Assembly: GCA_002887195.1 (NCBI GenBank)
Contig: PJAB01000212.1
Location: forward strand, 1 to 34,084
DNA length: 34,084 nt
Source of the DNA: Chrysochromulina parva
Taxonomy: Eukaryota; Haptophyta; Prymnesiales; Chrysochromulinaceae
Direction of reading: 5' to 3'
Below are positions 31,793 to 34,084 of the stretch, piece after piece. A program made the position numbers and the translations under genes. The notes beneath the pieces were generated by a model. The model was not told where the DNA came from. It ran no database searches and was given only the letters and a program-made list of their open reading frames with translations. How positions within the stretch are numbered: position 1 is the stretch's first letter; every line of letters begins with the position of its first letter.

Positions 31793-33562
31793 ATGGGTAG
31801 GGAGCGTGGAATATTACCCTTCTGTGTCCTGGCAGTGCTGCCCGCCCCAAACAGCGGCGCATCGATGGCCTGGGCTGGCACACTTCTGCCCTGGGTCGGG
31901 TGCGAGCGGCAGGGCTGCTCGGGCCACGGTGAGTGCAAGCCGTCGACGCCATTTTCCTACTGCGAGTGCGATCGGGGGTGGAGCGGCCAGCGCTGCGACA
32001 TCGATTCGTGCCCGCCGGGCTTGAGAACCGACGTCAACGGCGAGCCGCTGCCAGACCACCGCCACTGCAGTGGCCGCGGGCTCTGCCTCGCGGGGAAGTG
32101 CACGTGCCCTGAGGGTTTCGGAGGCGACGACTGCGCTCTCGTCGTCGGTGCTGCAAACAGCAGCAACACGAGCTATTGCTCGGGGCACGGCGTGCTCTTT
32201 CCGCGCCTCAGTCGCTGCCTGTGCGACCCGGGCTTCAAAGGCGATCACTGCGAGAGCGACACGTGCCCATCCCATTGCTCGGCCCACGGTCGGTGCGTCG
32301 CGGGCACGTGCGAATGCGAGGCACCGTATCACGGCGCGGGCTGCGAGCACCGACGCTGCCCGGGCGACAAGGTGGAGTGCTCGCTGCACGGGGTGTGCGA
32401 CTCGACGACGGGCACGTGTGCGTGCGCGTACGGGTGGATAGGACCCTCTTGCAACAGCCCCCACTGCCCGAACGGATGCTCACAGCACGGCTACTGCCTG
32501 GGTGAGCGATGCGTCTGCGTCCCCGGCTTCGCCGGAGTCGCGTGTGACCAGCGCACCGGCGCCGCCGCCACCGCCGCTGCGGCCGCCCCGCCGCCGCCAC
32601 CGTCGCCGCCGCCGGGCGATAGATTCGGCGGTATGCTCGCGTGGACGCGGGGGCCGCACCCCAATCCGGCCAGCGCCGCCGTCCACCTCGCCAGCCTGCC
32701 CCGCCGCTGCGTGCACGACTGCTCCGGGCACGGCACGTGTACCTACAGCTCCACCGCGGGCGCCAAGTGCGCGTGCGAGCGTGGCTGGCACGGCGTCGAC
32801 TGCGCCACGTCCACCTGCGAGCTTCATGGAGGATGTAACGGTCGTGGCTACTGCGTCTCGGGCGCGTGCCAGTGCGAGCGGTGCTGGAGCGGCGCGCTCT
32901 GTGATCAGATCGCGAATCGTACCGGCTGCGAACGTGCGGGCGGCGGCATCTACAATCCCTTCCCGCCGCCCCCGTCGCCGCCGCCGCCGCCACCGCCCAA
33001 GCCACCGCCCTCGCCGCCCTCGCCGCCTGCGCCACCACCCTCGCCCCCACGCTCACCCGATGAGAACGAGAACGGGCCCAGCCGGTGGTGGCATTCGTTG
33101 AGCTTCCAAGCGCTGAGCAAGCGCAGGATCAGCAAGAAGGAGAGCGCAGCAGATGCACCACCGCTTTTGGAAGAGCCTCTCGATGCAGCGACGACGGCGA
33201 TTGCGACGGCTGTCGGCGCCGCACTCGAGACCAACGGCGGAGCCAAGAGCACGGCAAGCGCCAACAACCGCACCGGGGCGTTCGCGCGAGCGCCGCTCGG
33301 AGGACCGCCAGTCAGCGTGCCTCCGAGCCTACCGTCCGCCCGCTTCGCTCCTCCGCTCGCTTCGGAGGCGATGGCCGCCGAGAAAAGCACGAGCTCATCA
33401 GCCGAGGCCGGCGAGAGGGCGTCGGGAGAGCAGATGGAAGGCCCCCCCATTGCGGCAGTTGGCCAGGAGCTTCCTGACTTGCGGTTGGCCGCGGCCGGGA
33501 CCGCCGGCGTGGTCGTCATCGTGGCAAGTTCGGCATATGTCGCCTTCCGTGTGCTGCGCTAG
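31793..33562 (+). CDS. Eight-EGF-repeat (tenascin/Notch-like) single-pass surface protein
   Basis: The predicted protein has 589 aa from the ATG at 31793. MGRERGILPFCVLAVLPAP is a signal peptide. Eight EGF/tenascin-type modules lie at about residues 37-371, with repeated C.GHG.C and C.C..G..G..C patterns: CSGHGECKP, CSGRGLCLAG, CSGHGVLF, CSAHGRCVAG, CSLHGVCDS, CSQHGYCLG, CSGHGTCTY and CNGRGYCVSG. Modules 3 and 8 depart from the six-Cys pattern. A Pro-rich spacer (about 256-275) separates modules 6 and 7. A PPPPSPPPPPPPKPPPSPP hinge lies at about 391-423, then a disordered Ala/Ser-rich region. A C-terminal hydrophobic helix (about 566-588, TAGVVVIVASSAYVAFRVL) leaves only Arg after it, so the protein is a membrane-anchored ectodomain or a lipid-anchor precursor. 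EGF arrays mediate adhesion or matrix binding. It follows the kelch gene by 244 bp on the same strand. Confidence 0.83.
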   Translation: MGRERGILPFCVLAVLPAPNSGASMAWAGTLLPWVGCERQGCSGHGECKPSTPFSYCECDRGWSGQRCDIDSCPPGLRTDVNGEPLPDHRHCSGRGLCLAGKCTCPEGFGGDDCALVVGAANSSNTSYCSGHGVLFPRLSRCLCDPGFKGDHCESDTCPSHCSAHGRCVAGTCECEAPYHGAGCEHRRCPGDKVECSLHGVCDSTTGTCACAYGWIGPSCNSPHCPNGCSQHGYCLGERCVCVPGFAGVACDQRTGAAATAAAAAPPPPPSPPPGDRFGGMLAWTRGPHPNPASAAVHLASLPRRCVHDCSGHGTCTYSSTAGAKCACERGWHGVDCATSTCELHGGCNGRGYCVSGACQCERCWSGALCDQIANRTGCERAGGGIYNPFPPPPSPPPPPPPKPPPSPPSPPAPPPSPPRSPDENENGPSRWWHSLSFQALSKRRISKKESAADAPPLLEEPLDAATTAIATAVGAALETNGGAKSTASANNRTGAFARAPLGGPPVSVPPSLPSARFAPPLASEAMAAEKSTSSSAEAGERASGEQMEGPPIAAVGQELPDLRLAAAGTAGVVVIVASSAYVAFRVLR

Positions 33563-34084
33563 GCTAGCGTACTTACAGGTCGCACGGTGAGACCATACAC
33601 GATACAGTGCATGGTGAAGTACATGGCACGGTCTGCAGTATTGCCACTAACTAGTTAACTTTTAGTTAACTAACTAGACCCCAGCTTAGTGAGAACCCAC
33701 ACCTCGAACCTATGTAACTCGAACCCCGCTTTCCGCCATTCCCGAGGACAGGGGTGGGACGGCGTGACGGACTTCCCACGTTACCAGACGGTACAAAAGA
33801 ATGTAACTTCAAACTTGGCGTGTCTGAGGCGTCGCTACGCCGTCCCCGTGTTAAATGCAATTGGTTAAATGTACACGCCCTGGAGCCTTCGACGAGCAAT
33901 GCGGCGCCCGAAGAACGCCCGCCGTGGCGCCGCGATATGACATGATTTGACTTGACTTGACTTCCGTCGATGAGCGTGTGAAGCGCACGCTCGCGAGACA
34001 CCGGAACAGGTCGGTGTAGGTGAAGGAAGCCTTCGTACTATAAAACGAACAACCCAGCACCAACACGGCGCTTCCGGAAGAACT
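33563..34084. other. Non-coding 3' region, no gene recognised
   Basis: These 522 bp run from the EGF gene stop to the window edge. They contain a perfect inverted repeat (33652-33672), a short ttgac triple repeat near 33948-33962 and only short ORFs without family features. A start or exon of a gene beyond the edge cannot be excluded. Confidence 0.55.
33652..33672. terminator. AT-rich perfect hairpin downstream of the EGF gene
   Basis: TAGTTAACT (33652-33660), TTT, AGTTAACTA (33664-33672) form a 9-bp perfect stem with a 3-nt loop, 89 bp after the stop codon in a GC-rich setting. It may mark the transcript 3' end. Eukaryotic termination does not need such hairpins, so the functional label is tentative. 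Confidence 0.35.

Overview
This window looks like a gene-dense stretch of nuclear DNA from a GC-rich unicellular alga with a secondary plastid; a haptophyte fits best. The grounds are: ATG-started genes with canonical GT-AG introns (two modelled); long Ser-Pro hydroxyproline-type stalks; an LNR-like CDDGGPGAEY cysteine module; recurrent RRLQ motifs in extracellular regions; Sel1, EGF and exostosin families; and a protein with a signal peptide whose predicted cleavage site is followed by Phe (SVA-FTTNS), as in plastid-targeting leaders of red-lineage algae. The lineage call is inference. No RNA gene, transposase, virus-like gene or CRISPR array was seen.

Layout, left to right. A partial secreted coiled-coil protein (-, 1-879) faces a spliced O-GlcNAc-transferase-like GT41 gene with a signal peptide (+, 974-3782). 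A URI/prefoldin-like gene (-, 4070-5197) faces a plastid-type LON-domain protein (+, 5352-6923). A single 12.8-kb open frame (-, 7236-20072) encodes a giant polycystin-1/adhesion-receptor-like protein of about 4278 residues: galactose-binding-like, LNR-like, Pro-rich, TIG repeats, REJ, GAIN-like, a Pro-rich stalk of about 445 residues, EGF/GPS, six membrane segments, PDZ-like and IQ-like. It faces a Sel1-repeat/U-box gene (+, 20317-22671). Then come a MYND-finger gene (-, 23149-24537), a rhomboid-like protein lacking its catalytic serine (-, 25117-26010) and an EGF-exostosin GT47 glycosyltransferase (-, 26089-28176). The last faces a kelch single-pass membrane protein (+, 28243-31548, one intron), followed by an eight-EGF membrane protein (+, 31793-33562).

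Genes are mostly arranged as head-to-head pairs with 66-244 bp between start codons and convergent 3' ends, so four compact bidirectional promoters are likely. Functionally the window is rich in cell-surface or secretory-pathway products (GT41 with signal peptide, GT47, giant receptor, kelch-TM, EGF-TM, coiled coil). A shared role in the cell coat or adhesion is plausible but unproven.

The most interesting items are: the giant receptor, whose GAIN-like region is separated from its GPS by the Pro-rich stalk; the GT41 enzyme with a signal peptide and an intron bounded by a 12-bp direct repeat (introner-like); the catalytically dead rhomboid; the Sel1-U-box fusion with a recent 324-bp internal duplication; and a frame-preserving, stop-free intron in the kelch gene.
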